A DNA stretch of 64,000 nucleotides from Shimia sp. SK013 (GTDB taxonomy: Bacteria > Pseudomonadota > Alphaproteobacteria > Rhodobacterales > Rhodobacteraceae). The notes under the pieces were generated by a model. The model was not told the DNA's origin, did no database searches, and saw only the letters and a list, made by a program, of their open reading frames with translations. Positions 1-9,238 of this stretch are shown here, piece after piece (position 1 is the first letter of the stretch; each line of letters begins with the position of its first letter). The stretch is taken from the NCBI RefSeq assembly GCF_001292625.1, contig NZ_LAJH01000009.1:930001-994000 (forward strand). The letters run 5' to 3'. Position numbers and translations under genes: made by a program.

Positions 1-1
1 G

Positions 2-715
2 CTTGCCACGGGCGGCAAGTCTATCCCCAAAATGGGCGCAACCGGTCTTGCCTACGACATCGCCCGCAAGTTTGGCCTCAACGTGACCGACACCCGCGCG
101 GGCCTTGTTCCATTCACGTTTTCCGATGGCCGTTTCAAAGACATTTCAGGCGTAGCGCACCCGGTGCGCGCCACTGCAAATGGCACACAATTTGACGAGG
201 CGATGCTATTCACCCACCGCGGCCTCTCCGGCCCCGCGATGCTGCAAATCAGCTCCTACTGGCAAGAGGGCGACCCGATCAGAGTCAACCTCTTCCCAAA
301 CAGCGATCCATTTGATGAACTGCGCACTCGTCGCCAAGACTATGGCCGCCGCAATCTGACAACCGAACTTGCCACGTTGTTGCCCACCCGATTGGTTGAT
401 CATTTAAGTAAGCACATGGATCTTTCCGGCAACCTTGCTGATCAGTCCGACACACGGCTGCGCGCTCTGTGTGATGACCTCAAAAGCTGGGAAATGATCC
501 CTTCTGGCACCGAAGGCTACCGCACCGCCGAAGTCACCCTTGGCGGCATCGACACCGACTGTCTTTCGTCAAAAACCATGGAAGCAAAAACCCAAAGCGG
601 CCTCTTCGTGATCGGAGAGGCCGTCGACGTCACTGGCTGGCTCGGTGGCTTCAATTTTCAATGGGCCTGGAGCTCAGGCTGGGCCGCAGGCCAAGCCATC
701 TCCGAACGCTCCTGA
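2..715 (+). CDS. HI0933/BaiN-family NAD(P)/FAD-dependent oxidoreductase, C-terminal part
   Basis: The gene is cut by the left edge of the window; the open frame is continuous from base 2 (LATGGKSIPKMGATG...) to the TGA at 713-715. The start of the fragment, TGGKS-P-GATG, and the late FAD-binding segment (GLFVIGEAVDVTGWLGGFN, then QWAWSSGWAAG) are typical of the HI0933-like flavoprotein family (YhiN/BaiN). These are soluble FAD enzymes of mostly unknown substrate. About 237 residues remain of a usual 390-400, so the N-terminal Rossmann dinucleotide motif is missing here. It converges on the HPF-like gene with only 5 bp between stops. Family assignment is firm; the substrate is unknown. Confidence 0.85.
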   Translation, partial: LATGGKSIPKMGATGLAYDIARKFGLNVTDTRAGLVPFTFSDGRFKDISGVAHPVRATANGTQFDEAMLFTHRGLSGPAMLQISSYWQEGDPIRVNLFPNSDPFDELRTRRQDYGRRNLTTELATLLPTRLVDHLSKHMDLSGNLADQSDTRLRALCDDLKSWEMIPSGTEGYRTAEVTLGGIDTDCLSSKTMEAKTQSGLFVIGEAVDVTGWLGGFNFQWAWSSGWAAGQAISERS

Positions 716-720
716 CGCCT

Positions 721-1038
721 TCAACGGTGCGCAGACGCCTTCTCAAACACGCTAGACAAACGGGTCCGCAACTTCTTGGCAGAACCCTTCAAAGCCGCTT
801 GAATATCCGCCGCCCCATGATGGGCTGACATTGGATCCATACCGCGCGGGCGCGCTTCTATTGTGCACAGAATATGATCCGGCCCGTGCTTCTCAGCGTT
901 CTGATCCTTCAAATGCACTTCGATACGGGTCAAACGCTCGTCCATATGTCCCAAGTCGTTCAGAACGGCCGCTTTAGCCACCTCAATCACCCGTTCATCA
1001 CCATGAATGAAATTGTCGGTGTTCACCTGGATTTGCAT
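721..1038 (-). CDS. HPF/RaiA-like ribosome-associated factor
   Basis: A 105-residue protein, MQIQVNTDNFIHGDERV..., with the short beta-alpha-beta-beta-beta-alpha layout of the ribosome hibernation/sigma-54 modulation family (RaiA/HPF short form). These proteins bind the 30S decoding region and dimerise or inactivate ribosomes in stationary phase. The segment TRIEVHLKDQNAEKHGPD, followed by a basic C-terminal helix, supports the family. I chose the ATG at 1038 because an AAGGAAAGG ribosome site lies just upstream; the frame stays open to 1095 but the extra residues are not family-like. It lacks the long C-terminal domain of long HPF. It follows murD on the same strand after a 121-bp gap, so it may have its own promoter. 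Confidence 0.7.
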   Translation of the reverse strand: MQIQVNTDNFIHGDERVIEVAKAAVLNDLGHMDERLTRIEVHLKDQNAEKHGPDHILCTIEARPRGMDPMSAHHGAADIQAALKGSAKKLRTRLSSVFEKASAHR

Positions 1039-1159
1039 CGTTGGATCCTTTCCTTGTTGCCTTAAAAAGGTAGGCATTGGATCCATGCAAAACAAGAATT
1101 AGACCGATGAAATCAAACTAAAATTCACCCGAAACAATCTCAAAGCGGCCAGTTATTGC

Positions 1160-2560
1160 CTACGTGGTCGCGGCGGTCACCAGTGTCGCAAAATCATCGC
1201 CGCGCTTCTCGAAACTGTCGTACTGATCAAAGCTTGCGGCGGCCGGTGCAAGCAAGACGACATCGCCTTCCTGCGCGTCCTCAATTGCCCGCGCGACCGC
1301 CTTTTGCATCGTGCCACAAACCTCGGCGTCAACGCCCTTAAGCTGCATCGCGAACCCCGCGGCCTCCCGCCCAATCACATAGGCTTTGACCACCTCGCCC
1401 GCACTTTCTGCCAGATTGCCCAGACCGCCTTCTTTCTCCAAGCCGCCGCAAATCCAGCGGATGCGCTTGAATGCCGACAACGCCATCTTTGCCGCATCCA
1501 CATTGGTCGCCTTGCTGTCGTTCACAAAAGTCACGCCATTGGCTTCGGCAATGATCTGGCTGCGATGTGGCAAGCCGCCAAAGCTCGCGAATGCCGCCTC
1601 AATAACCTTGGGCGCCAACCCAAGCGCGCGACACACTGCATAGGCCGCACTGGCGTTCTGATGATTATGTGCTCCGGGCAGGCCTTTGATCGGCCGCAAA
1701 TCGATCGATCCGGCTTGCCGTCCTTTGCGGTATTCGCTCAAGAACCCTTTGCGGGCAAAAACGTTCCACCCAGCGTCAGTTAGCTTGCGCTCAACAGAGA
1801 CGCGGATCACCCGATCATCTGCCGCGCCTTCACTCAGCTGCCCCGCCAGATAAAGCCCTTCATCCTCGTCCACGCCCACCACGGCGCGGTCCGGCCCGCC
1901 TTCGGCAAACAGACGCCGCTTGGCCGCAAAATAGCCGCCCATGCCCGCGTGACGGTCCAAATGATCCGGCCCCAAATTGGTGAAAACACAAATGTCGGGC
2001 GTCAGGCTGCGCGCCAAGTCCGTCTGATAGCTCGACAGCTCAAGCACAACGACCTCGCCATCCTCCGCAGGCTCCAGATCGAGAACGCCACGCCCGATAT
2101 TGCCCGCCAACTGCGTCCGCCGCCCTGCCTCGCTCAGCACATGATGGATAAGGGCTGACGTGGTGGACTTGCCGTTTGATCCTGTCACCGCCACCACGCG
2201 TGGCGAAGTCTCAAACATGTCCCATTCACGCGTCGCAAACGACCGGAAGAACAATCCAATGTCGTTGTCCACGGGCACCCCCGCCAACAGCGCGGCCCGC
2301 ACAACCGGGTTCGGCTCGGGATAAAGATGCGGAATGCCCGGGCTGACAATCAGCGCGGCCACGCCCTCAAACGCCCCCTGCTTCAGCAGATCCCGACAGG
2401 CAAATCCTTCAGCCTCCGCCTTTTCCCGCGCAACAGGGTTGTCGTCCCAACAGATGGCTTCCGCGCCGCCTTCGCGCAACGCCCGCGCCGTCGCAAAACC
2501 GGAACGCCCCAGCCCCAGCACAGCCACCTGTGCACCTTCATACCCCTGAACCGGAATCAT
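1160..2560 (-). CDS. murD: UDP-N-acetylmuramoyl-L-alanine--D-glutamate ligase
   Basis: Cytoplasmic Mur ligase that adds D-Glu to UDP-MurNAc-L-Ala using ATP. The protein (466 residues) begins [21 protein letters not shown], the N-terminal nucleotide-binding domain. It then has the ATP loop [16 protein letters not shown] (about residue 125), the central HLDRH motif, and the C-terminal domain with NDSKATN. The start at 2560 is preceded by a GGGGGA ribosome site and gives the usual family length; the frame is open further upstream to 2620. Unlike the classical dcw order, murD is separated from mraY by a convergent gene and a terminator, so it needs its own promoter. The next gene is an HPF-like factor rather than ftsW or murG. 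Confidence 0.97.
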   Translation of the reverse strand: MIPVQGYEGAQVAVLGLGRSGFATARALREGGAEAICWDDNPVAREKAEAEGFACRDLLKQGAFEGVAALIVSPGIPHLYPEPNPVVRAALLAGVPVDNDIGLFFRSFATREWDMFETSPRVVAVTGSNGKSTTSALIHHVLSEAGRRTQLAGNIGRGVLDLEPAEDGEVVVLELSSYQTDLARSLTPDICVFTNLGPDHLDRHAGMGGYFAAKRRLFAEGGPDRAVVGVDEDEGLYLAGQLSEGAADDRVIRVSVERKLTDAGWNVFARKGFLSEYRKGRQAGSIDLRPIKGLPGAHNHQNASAAYAVCRALGLAPKVIEAAFASFGGLPHRSQIIAEANGVTFVNDSKATNVDAAKMALSAFKRIRWICGGLEKEGGLGNLAESAGEVVKAYVIGREAAGFAMQLKGVDAEVCGTMQKAVARAIEDAQEGDVVLLAPAAASFDQYDSFEKRGDDFATLVTAATT

Positions 2561-2685
2561 CGCTCGTCCCCCGCTTGGCTTTTGATCATGCAAGTTGCCC
2601 GTCCCACTCCGCCGACGCAAGGGGGAGTATTTTCGGTCCGGAATAAGCCGTTTGTCAGAGACAAAAAACAGGGGTATTTCTCAGA

Positions 2686-3045
2686 ATGGACTCCACTTTA
2701 ACGAAAGAAGATCAATTGCAAATCCATAGTCTCAGCCGTCGTATTTTCGTTATCACAGTTGGCTTGACGCTTTCGAGCAGTGCCGCGCTTGCAGCTCCAG
2801 GCGCTACAAAAACATGCCAAAAAATGATCTCGGAAGATCGGGCCGATGGCCAAACACAGGCTCAATGCGAATGCACCTACCAATTGGTAGAAGAAATTTT
2901 TGACGAAGACCTAAAAACACTGACTTTCGACTCTTGGTACAATGGCACCAACAATATGGCGGCTCTTGAAGCCCTGCCAAATCGTAACAAAGTCCTGCGA
3001 CAAATGAAGAAACTATATCGCCAATCGCAAAAGAAGTGCGGCTGA
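2686..3045 (+). CDS. Small secreted protein of unknown function
   Basis: A 119-residue protein with a basic N-terminal stretch, a hydrophobic segment at about 19-35 (IFVITVGLTLSSSAALA) and a likely signal peptidase I site after ALAA. The mature part is about 80 residues with four cysteines (TCQKM, QCECTYQ, QKKCG), which suggests disulfides in the periplasm. The Cys spacing and charged helical tail resemble small periplasmic helical proteins, but I do not recognise a family. It lies on the opposite strand between murD and mraY, interrupting the dcw cluster, and ends at a strong bidirectional terminator. The start is uncertain because no strong ribosome site is visible before the ATG. Confidence 0.6.
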   Translation: MDSTLTKEDQLQIHSLSRRIFVITVGLTLSSSAALAAPGATKTCQKMISEDRADGQTQAQCECTYQLVEEIFDEDLKTLTFDSWYNGTNNMAALEALPNRNKVLRQMKKLYRQSQKKCG

Positions 3046-3054
3046 AAGTGAAAC

Positions 3055-3082
3055 AAAAAAAGGGGCGCCTGCGCCCCTTTTT
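3055..3082. terminator. Bidirectional rho-independent terminator
   Basis: GGGGCG (3062-3067) pairs with CGCCCC (3072-3077) around a CCTG loop. A run of seven A on the left and five T on the right make it work on both strands. It sits exactly between the stop of the small secreted gene (plus) and the stop of mraY (minus). Confidence 0.85.
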
Positions 3083-3087
3083 CTTTC

Positions 3088-4170
3088 TCACCGCAGCTTC
3101 AGCGTCGCCAAACCAACCATCGCCAAGATGACCGCAATGATCCAGAAACGGATCACGATCTGTGGCTCTGACCAGCCTTTTTTCTCGTAGTGGTGATGGA
3201 TCGGCGCCATCAGAAACACGCGCTTGCCAGTGCGTTTGAAATAAAGCACCTGAATGATCACACTCAGCGCCTCCACCACAAACAGACCCCCGATGATGCC
3301 CAGCACCAATTCGTGCTTCGTCGCCACCGCGATGGCCCCCAAAGCCCCGCCCAATGCCAGCGATCCGGTGTCGCCCATGAACACAGCGGCTGGCGGCGCA
3401 TTATACCACAAAAAGCCCAAACCGCCGCCAATCAACCCGGCCACAAAGATCAGGATTTCGCCAGTGCCCGGCACATAATGCACGTCCAGATATTCGGTAA
3501 AGTCGACGCGGCCCACCGCATAGGCAATCACGCCCAAAGCACCCGCAGCTATCATCACCGGCATGATCGCCAGCCCATCCAGCCCGTCTGTCAGGTTCAC
3601 GGCATTGGCCGCGCCCACGATCACAAACATTGCAAACGGGATGTAAAAGATACCCATGTGGAACAGAACTTCTTTGAACACTGGCACGGCCAGTCTTTGC
3701 TGCAACAACTCAGGCTGCAAGAAAGTGGCCCAAACACCGGCAATCGCGGCAATTATGAATCCCAGCAACAGACGCACCTTACTCGACACGCCTTTGGTGT
3801 TTTGCTTGCTGACTTTGGCGTAATCATCGGCAAAGCCAATCAAACCATAGGCCAGCGTCACAAACAGGATCATCCAGACAAAGCCGTTGTCCCAGCGCGC
3901 CCATAGCAACGTCGATGTCACCAGTGCGCCCACAATCAACAGACCGCCCATAGTCGGCGTGCCTGCTTTGACAAAGTGCCCCTCCGGCCCGTCATCGCGG
4001 ATCGGCTGGCCTTTGCCTTGTTTGCGGCGCAACACATCGATCAGGGGCCGCCCGAAAAGAAAGCCAAAAATCAAGGCCGTCATGAACGCGCCACCCGCCC
4101 GAAAGGTGATGTAGCGGAACAGGTTGAAGAAATCCCCGCCTTCTGAAAGTTGGGTCAACCAATACAGCAT
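3088..4170 (-). CDS. mraY: Phospho-N-acetylmuramoyl-pentapeptide-transferase
   Basis: Polytopic inner-membrane enzyme that transfers phospho-MurNAc-pentapeptide to undecaprenyl phosphate, making lipid I. It has 360 residues, the normal length, with about ten hydrophobic segments. Family motifs are visible: the DDYAK cytoplasmic motif (FADDYAKV, about residue 117), [10 protein letters not shown] (about 190), [11 protein letters not shown] (about 265) and the histidine-rich loop [13 protein letters not shown] (about 323). The start codon directly abuts the murF stop, so translation is coupled. It is the last gene of the mraZ operon here and is followed by a terminator. Confidence 0.98.
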   Translation of the reverse strand: MLYWLTQLSEGGDFFNLFRYITFRAGGAFMTALIFGFLFGRPLIDVLRRKQGKGQPIRDDGPEGHFVKAGTPTMGGLLIVGALVTSTLLWARWDNGFVWMILFVTLAYGLIGFADDYAKVSKQNTKGVSSKVRLLLGFIIAAIAGVWATFLQPELLQQRLAVPVFKEVLFHMGIFYIPFAMFVIVGAANAVNLTDGLDGLAIMPVMIAAGALGVIAYAVGRVDFTEYLDVHYVPGTGEILIFVAGLIGGGLGFLWYNAPPAAVFMGDTGSLALGGALGAIAVATKHELVLGIIGGLFVVEALSVIIQVLYFKRTGKRVFLMAPIHHHYEKKGWSEPQIVIRFWIIAVILAMVGLATLKLR

Positions 4171-5613
4171 TCAATCGTCCTCATTTGCAGTCTTCGGGGC
4201 GGGATGGCCCAGTTTGCGGATTGCGTCAACCACCTTGGCCAAGCCCATCGACAAAGACCCTTTCGCCAAAACGGCGTCACCGGCGTCGACAAACCGGCGC
4301 ACATCCGCCGCCATTTCGTCGCTGGATTCGGTCCATTTGCCGCGTTTTTGTTCCGGCAACGCCTCATACAGATGCCGCATTAGTGGTCCTACACAATGCA
4401 CAGTGTCGATCTTCTCAATCGCGGGATGGTCGGCCAATGCGGCGTGCATGGCATTTTCTTGCGACCCCAGCTCTTTCATATCTCCGACAAAGGCAATCCG
4501 ACGGCCCGCGCCAACGCGTCCAACACCGTTTTGCACTTCCGCCGCTGCCAGAACCTCCAGCGCGGCACCCAGCGATGTGGGATTGGCATTATAAGCGTCG
4601 TCAATCAGGTCAATCACCCGATCGGTTTCCACCGGATCAAGCACAATGGTTTCGCGCGCGCCGCGTCCGACAAATGGCACCCAACTGCCCAATGCCGCCG
4701 CCGACAGAGCCAGATCCGCACCCAACGCGTCTGCTGCCGCTAACGCACCAAGCGCGTTCATCGCAAAATGCCGACCCGCGCTTTGCACTTTAAACACCAA
4801 TGCCCCGTCATGGACCGTTGCCCGCGCCACGGTCACATTGCCGCTCAACAAAACCTCAGCCAAATGCCAGTCGTTGCTGGCTTCGCCAAATTCCACCCGT
4901 TGACAGCCAAGCGTCTCGGCATGAGCACGCAACACATCTGCGGTTTCGATATCGGCGTTGATCACCGCGACGCCCTCTGGCTCTAACCCGTCAAAGATCG
5001 CCGCCTTCTCGGCCGCAATATCCGTCACGTCGTCAAACGCTTCCAGATGCACTGCCGCTACCGTGGTCACCAACCCCACATGTGGTCGCGCCATCTTTGC
5101 CAAAGGCGCAATCTCTCCGGGGTGGTTCATTCCGATCTCGATAACGGCAAACTCGGTGTCCTTCGGCATCCGCGCCAAAGTCAGCGGCACGCCCCAATGG
5201 TTGTTGTAGCTCGCGACACTTGCGTGCGTGCGGCCCTGCGTCGACAGCATCGCCCGAAGCATTTCTTTGGTCGAGGTTTTCCCGACCGATCCAGTGACCG
5301 CCAAAACCCGCGCCTTGGTGCGCGCACGTCCCGCACGACCCAAAGCTTCGAGTCCCGCCAGCACATCGTCCACCACCAACAGCGGCGCGTCGTCTGTCAG
5401 CCCGTCCGGCACGCGGCTGACCAAGGCTGCCGCCGCGCCCTTTTCCAGCGCTTGCGCGACAAACTCGTGTCCGTCCCGCGCCGCCGTCAAAGCCACAAAT
5501 AGATCGCCGGCTTCTATGGTGCGCGTATCAATCGAGACGCCGTTGATCTGCCAATTTCCAACCGCGCGACCACCGGTGGCCGCTGCGGCCTCATCCGCAG
5601 TCCACAAACTCAT
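4171..5613 (-). CDS. murF: UDP-N-acetylmuramoyl-tripeptide--D-alanyl-D-alanine ligase
   Basis: Cytoplasmic Mur ligase adding D-Ala-D-Ala to UDP-MurNAc-tripeptide. The 480-residue protein begins MSLWTADEAAAATGG, with the substrate-binding segment SIDTRTIEAGDLFVAL. The ATP loop is GSVGKTSTKEML (about residue 111), followed by YNNHWGVPLTLARM and EIGMNHPGEI. The C-terminal domain carries DDAYNANPTS and FVGDMKELG. It overlaps murE by 4 bp (ATGA) and abuts mraY, so it sits in the middle of a coupled operon. Confidence 0.98.
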   Translation of the reverse strand: MSLWTADEAAAATGGRAVGNWQINGVSIDTRTIEAGDLFVALTAARDGHEFVAQALEKGAAAALVSRVPDGLTDDAPLLVVDDVLAGLEALGRAGRARTKARVLAVTGSVGKTSTKEMLRAMLSTQGRTHASVASYNNHWGVPLTLARMPKDTEFAVIEIGMNHPGEIAPLAKMARPHVGLVTTVAAVHLEAFDDVTDIAAEKAAIFDGLEPEGVAVINADIETADVLRAHAETLGCQRVEFGEASNDWHLAEVLLSGNVTVARATVHDGALVFKVQSAGRHFAMNALGALAAADALGADLALSAAALGSWVPFVGRGARETIVLDPVETDRVIDLIDDAYNANPTSLGAALEVLAAAEVQNGVGRVGAGRRIAFVGDMKELGSQENAMHAALADHPAIEKIDTVHCVGPLMRHLYEALPEQKRGKWTESSDEMAADVRRFVDAGDAVLAKGSLSMGLAKVVDAIRKLGHPAPKTANEDD

Positions 5614-7091
5614 GCGAAACCTCCATCCAACGCCGCCACAGCCACGCTGGCTTGTTCGGCATCATCAAACGGTAGAATGTCATCGCCAACAATTTGACCG
5701 GTCTCGTGCCCTTTGCCGGCAATCAAAAGCGTATCTCCGGGTTGCAACGCATCCACGCCCCGCAGGATCGCCTCGGCGCGGTCGCCAACTTCGGTTGCCT
5801 CCGGTGCGCCTTGCATGACCGCTGCCCGAATATCTGCTGGCACTTCGCTGCGCGGGTTGTCATCCGTCACAAAAACCACATCAGCGTTTTCTGCTGCCGC
5901 TTGCCCCATCAAAGGACGCTTGCCTTTGTCGCGATCACCGCCCGCTCCAACGATCACGATCAAACGCCCCATCACATGTGGCCGCAATGCCTTTAACGCT
6001 GTCGCCACGCTGTCCGGCGTGTGCGAATAATCCACAAACACCGCAGCCCCGTTTTCACGTGTCGCCGCCAACTGCATTCGCCCCCGCACCGTCGTCAGCG
6101 CACCTAACACTTCAAAAACCCGCTCTGGTTCGGCCCCGCAAGCTATCGCCAATCCCGCCGCCAAAAGGACGTTTTCCGCCTGGAAACCACCCAAAAGGTT
6201 CAGCCGCGTTATGTACGTACGGCCGCGGAAGCCAAACCGGATTTCCTGACCGGTTGAATCAAACCTCTGGCCAAGCAGTTCCAGCTCCGCGCCTTCGCGC
6301 CCCACAGTGATCACCTTTTGGCCTCGCCCTTTGGCGATCAAAACCATATCGGGGCCGCGTGGGTCTTCGATATTGATCACGGCCGTGCCGTCGTCCGCCA
6401 GAACGCGATCAAACAACCCTGCCTTGGCGTTGAAATAGTCCTCAAAAGTCTCGTGATAATCGAGGTGGTCCTGCGTGAAGTTGGTAAATCCGGCCGCCCG
6501 CAAGTGCACGCCATCCAACCGCCGCTGCGCCAGCCCATGCGATGATGCCTCCATGGCACCAAAAGCAATCCCGGCCCCGGCCGCCGCCGCCAAAGTACGG
6601 TGTAACGTGATCGGCTCGGGCGTCGTATGTTTCAGCGGCGCGGTAAAATCGCCCTCAACGCCGGTGGTGCCAAGGTTCACCGCTTCCAGTCCCATTTCCT
6701 GCCAGATCATGCGCAGAAACGTTGCCACCGACGTCTTACCGTTTGTGCCCGTCACGGCGGCCATCACACCGGGCTGCGCTCCGAACCAAAGCGCAGCGGT
6801 ATAGGCCAACGCCATGCGGGGGTCTTCGGTTACAACCAAGGCGGCGCCACTTGCAGCCACAACGTCGCTCGCGATCCGGGCGCCTTCAACATCGGTCAAC
6901 ACCGCCACCGCGCCCTGCCGCAAAGCGTATTGAATGAACTCTGCACCATGCACGCGCGTGCCGGGCAAAGCGGCAAACAAAAAGCCGTCCCGCACCTCGC
7001 GGCTGTCCACCGCCAGCCCCGTTATAAGTGGATTCGCGCCGCTTGCGGCCGCAAGTCCCAGTTCTGAAAGTTGTTTTCCGCCCGCTGTCAT
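5610..7091 (-). CDS. murE: UDP-N-acetylmuramoyl-L-alanyl-D-glutamate--2,6-diaminopimelate ligase
   Basis: Mur ligase that adds the third residue of the peptidoglycan stem. Motifs in its 493 residues are the substrate segment DSREVRDGFLFAALPG, the ATP loop GTNGKTSVATFLR (about residue 114), EASSHGLAQRRLDG and NFTQDHLDYH. The C-terminal DNPRSE motif (about 403) is diagnostic for a ligase specific for meso-diaminopimelate, as expected for a Gram-negative. It is separated from ftsI by 18 bp and overlaps murF by 4 bp. Confidence 0.98.
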   Translation of the reverse strand: MTAGGKQLSELGLAAASGANPLITGLAVDSREVRDGFLFAALPGTRVHGAEFIQYALRQGAVAVLTDVEGARIASDVVAASGAALVVTEDPRMALAYTAALWFGAQPGVMAAVTGTNGKTSVATFLRMIWQEMGLEAVNLGTTGVEGDFTAPLKHTTPEPITLHRTLAAAAGAGIAFGAMEASSHGLAQRRLDGVHLRAAGFTNFTQDHLDYHETFEDYFNAKAGLFDRVLADDGTAVINIEDPRGPDMVLIAKGRGQKVITVGREGAELELLGQRFDSTGQEIRFGFRGRTYITRLNLLGGFQAENVLLAAGLAIACGAEPERVFEVLGALTTVRGRMQLAATRENGAAVFVDYSHTPDSVATALKALRPHVMGRLIVIVGAGGDRDKGKRPLMGQAAAENADVVFVTDDNPRSEVPADIRAAVMQGAPEATEVGDRAEAILRGVDALQPGDTLLIAGKGHETGQIVGDDILPFDDAEQASVAVAALDGGFA

Positions 7092-7109
7092 CTGCTCTGC
7101 CTTTTCGGC

Positions 7110-8894
7110 TTAATTCGATGTCAGCGTTATATCAGCAAGCTCCGCAGGTTCAACTTGTGGCCGCAATCCCAACAGGGGCGCCACCCGCGAAATCATTTCC
7201 GCAGCCACCGGGACCGCTGTCCACCCTGCGGTGCGACGCGGCTCGGTGCCTGAGGTCTCCACGGGCTCATCCAAAGACAGGATCAGCACGTATTTCGGAT
7301 CATGTGCGGGGAAGATCGCAGCGAAGGTCGCGATCACTTTGTCTTCATGATATCCGCGCCCGTTTTCCTTCGGCTTATCCGCCGTACCAGTCTTGCCACC
7401 TACCGCATAGCCCGGCACTTCGCCAAAGGATGCGGTGCCTTCGCTGACCACTTTTCGCAGCATTCTTCGTGCAGCGGCCGCACTGGCCTCGCTCATTACG
7501 CGCGGGCCTTCTTGAACCGTATCATTTTTCAGAATGGTTGGTTTCACCTGTGTGCCGCCATTGGCGATGGCCGCATAACCAGCCGCCAGATGCAGCGGGC
7601 TCGCCGACATGCCGTGACCGTAAGAGATCGTCATAGTCGAGAGTTCCGACCAATTCTTTGGCAACAGCGGCTGCGCACCTTTCGCTTCCACCAGTTCCAC
7701 CGGTGTAGGCTCAAAAAAGCCAAGAGCCCTGAGGAAAGACTGCTGTCGCGCGCCACCAATCACCTGCGCCATGCGCGCAGTGCCGATGTTGGACGACTTG
7801 ACGATCACCTTAGTGACCGACAATTCGCTGCCGTAGTTGCGGAAATCGCGGATCTTGAATTTGCCCCAGCGCAACGGACCTGCCGTGTTGATCAGGGTTG
7901 AGGGATTGCTCAACCCCAACTCCATCGACTGCGCCGCGGTGAAAATCTTGAACGTTGATCCTAATTCATAAAGCCCTTGCACCGCGCGGTTGAACAACGG
8001 GCTGTCTGCTGCCTGACCCTGTGTCAGAGGAACTGGGCGATCATTGGGGTCAAAATCCGGCAGGCTGACCATCGAGATCACCTCACCGGTGTGCACATCC
8101 ATCAGAACCGAAGACGCTCCCTTGGCGTTCATCAACTTCATACCGCCATAAAGCACGCGCTCAGAGGCATCCTGAACCGTCAGATCAAGCGACAGTGTCA
8201 GCGCCCGCCCCCCGTTTGCCGGATCACGCAGCACTTTATCGAAGTACATCTCGACACCAGCAACACCCAACAATTCGGCTGCGTGCACGTCCTCATCGCC
8301 AAAAGTCGCGCCACCCAAGACATGGCCCGCCAACTGACCGTTGGGATAAAGCCGCATCTCGCGGCGGCCAAAATTCAGACCTGGATCGCCAATATCATGT
8401 ACGGCTTGTTTCTGCTCGGGGCTCAGCTTTTTCTTGACCCAGATAAACTTACGAGAGCCGGTGAACTGTTTGGTCAGCCGTGCTTCATCCAGATCCGGAA
8501 AGATCGCAGCGAGTTCGCGCGCGACACGTTCTTTGTCAATCATAAGCGGCGGCTGCGCATAAATCGCGTGTGTTTCAAGGTTGGTCGCCAAAATCCGGCC
8601 TTTGCGGTCGACAATGTCGGCGCGCTCCGCCTGAATGTGGCTCGCACTATAGATGCGGCGCGGCTCGGTCGCGTCGGTCATCCCGACGACCCCCATGCGC
8701 ATGCCAACCGTTGCGAAGGCCGCCATGAACAAGACCGACATCACCAAAAGCCGCCCCTCTGCACGGGCACGGCCTTTGTTTTGCATCTCTTCGTGGCGCT
8801 CTCGCAGATTGGCGCGTTCAATCGCTTCGGCGCTTTCTCCATCTTGGCGCGCCTTAAGGATCGACGCCAATGGACGCAGCGGTTTACGGATCAT
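7110..8894 (-). CDS. ftsI: Septal peptidoglycan transpeptidase (PBP3/FtsI)
   Basis: Monofunctional class B penicillin-binding protein that cross-links septal peptidoglycan. The 594-residue protein has a cytoplasmic tail of about 45 residues, one membrane anchor (LLVMSVLFMAAFATVGMRM) and a PBP dimerisation domain. Its transpeptidase motifs are SxxK as GSTFKIF (about residue 314), SxN as SSNIG (about 369) and KTGTADK (about 506). The ATG overlaps the ftsL stop by 3 bp, giving coupled translation. Length and motif order are normal for alphaproteobacterial FtsI. Confidence 0.97.
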   Translation of the reverse strand: MIRKPLRPLASILKARQDGESAEAIERANLRERHEEMQNKGRARAEGRLLVMSVLFMAAFATVGMRMGVVGMTDATEPRRIYSASHIQAERADIVDRKGRILATNLETHAIYAQPPLMIDKERVARELAAIFPDLDEARLTKQFTGSRKFIWVKKKLSPEQKQAVHDIGDPGLNFGRREMRLYPNGQLAGHVLGGATFGDEDVHAAELLGVAGVEMYFDKVLRDPANGGRALTLSLDLTVQDASERVLYGGMKLMNAKGASSVLMDVHTGEVISMVSLPDFDPNDRPVPLTQGQAADSPLFNRAVQGLYELGSTFKIFTAAQSMELGLSNPSTLINTAGPLRWGKFKIRDFRNYGSELSVTKVIVKSSNIGTARMAQVIGGARQQSFLRALGFFEPTPVELVEAKGAQPLLPKNWSELSTMTISYGHGMSASPLHLAAGYAAIANGGTQVKPTILKNDTVQEGPRVMSEASAAAARRMLRKVVSEGTASFGEVPGYAVGGKTGTADKPKENGRGYHEDKVIATFAAIFPAHDPKYVLILSLDEPVETSGTEPRRTAGWTAVPVAAEMISRVAPLLGLRPQVEPAELADITLTSN

Positions 8895-9238
8895 GGCCGC
8901 ACCTCTTCCGCGAAAACTTCCGTTGCGTTTTCAATGTCTTCAATGACATCGTCTTCTGGATAGCCCACTTGCTCGACGATCCCGAACTGGTCCGGACGCA
9001 GCGGCAATAATTGCAAATCGTCGTAGTTGATCTCGGCAAGATCCCGCAGCCGGTCCGGGCGGTTTAGATACGCCCATTCAGCCCGCAATATCGCCAACCG
9101 CGCTTGCGCGTCGCCGATCTGACGCTCGAGCTTTTCCGTCTCAGAGATCATACCCTGCGTGCGATAGTTTTCCTGATAGGCCCAAACCGACACAGCAATC
9201 ACCCCGATCACAGTCACGATAAACATGATGGTGCGCAT
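8891..9238 (-). CDS. ftsL: Cell division protein FtsL
   Basis: A 115-residue bitopic membrane protein: one N-terminal hydrophobic segment (MFIVTVIGVIAVSVWAY, residues 5-21) and then a heptad-like coiled coil (TEKLERQIGDAQARLAILRAEW). It is a divisome protein that partners with FtsB and FtsQ. Sequence identity within the family is low, so the call rests on size, topology and position between rsmH and ftsI, which is the invariant FtsL slot. Its start overlaps the rsmH stop by one base (TAATG). Confidence 0.9.
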   Translation of the reverse strand: MRTIMFIVTVIGVIAVSVWAYQENYRTQGMISETEKLERQIGDAQARLAILRAEWAYLNRPDRLRDLAEINYDDLQLLPLRPDQFGIVEQVGYPEDDVIEDIENATEVFAEEVRP

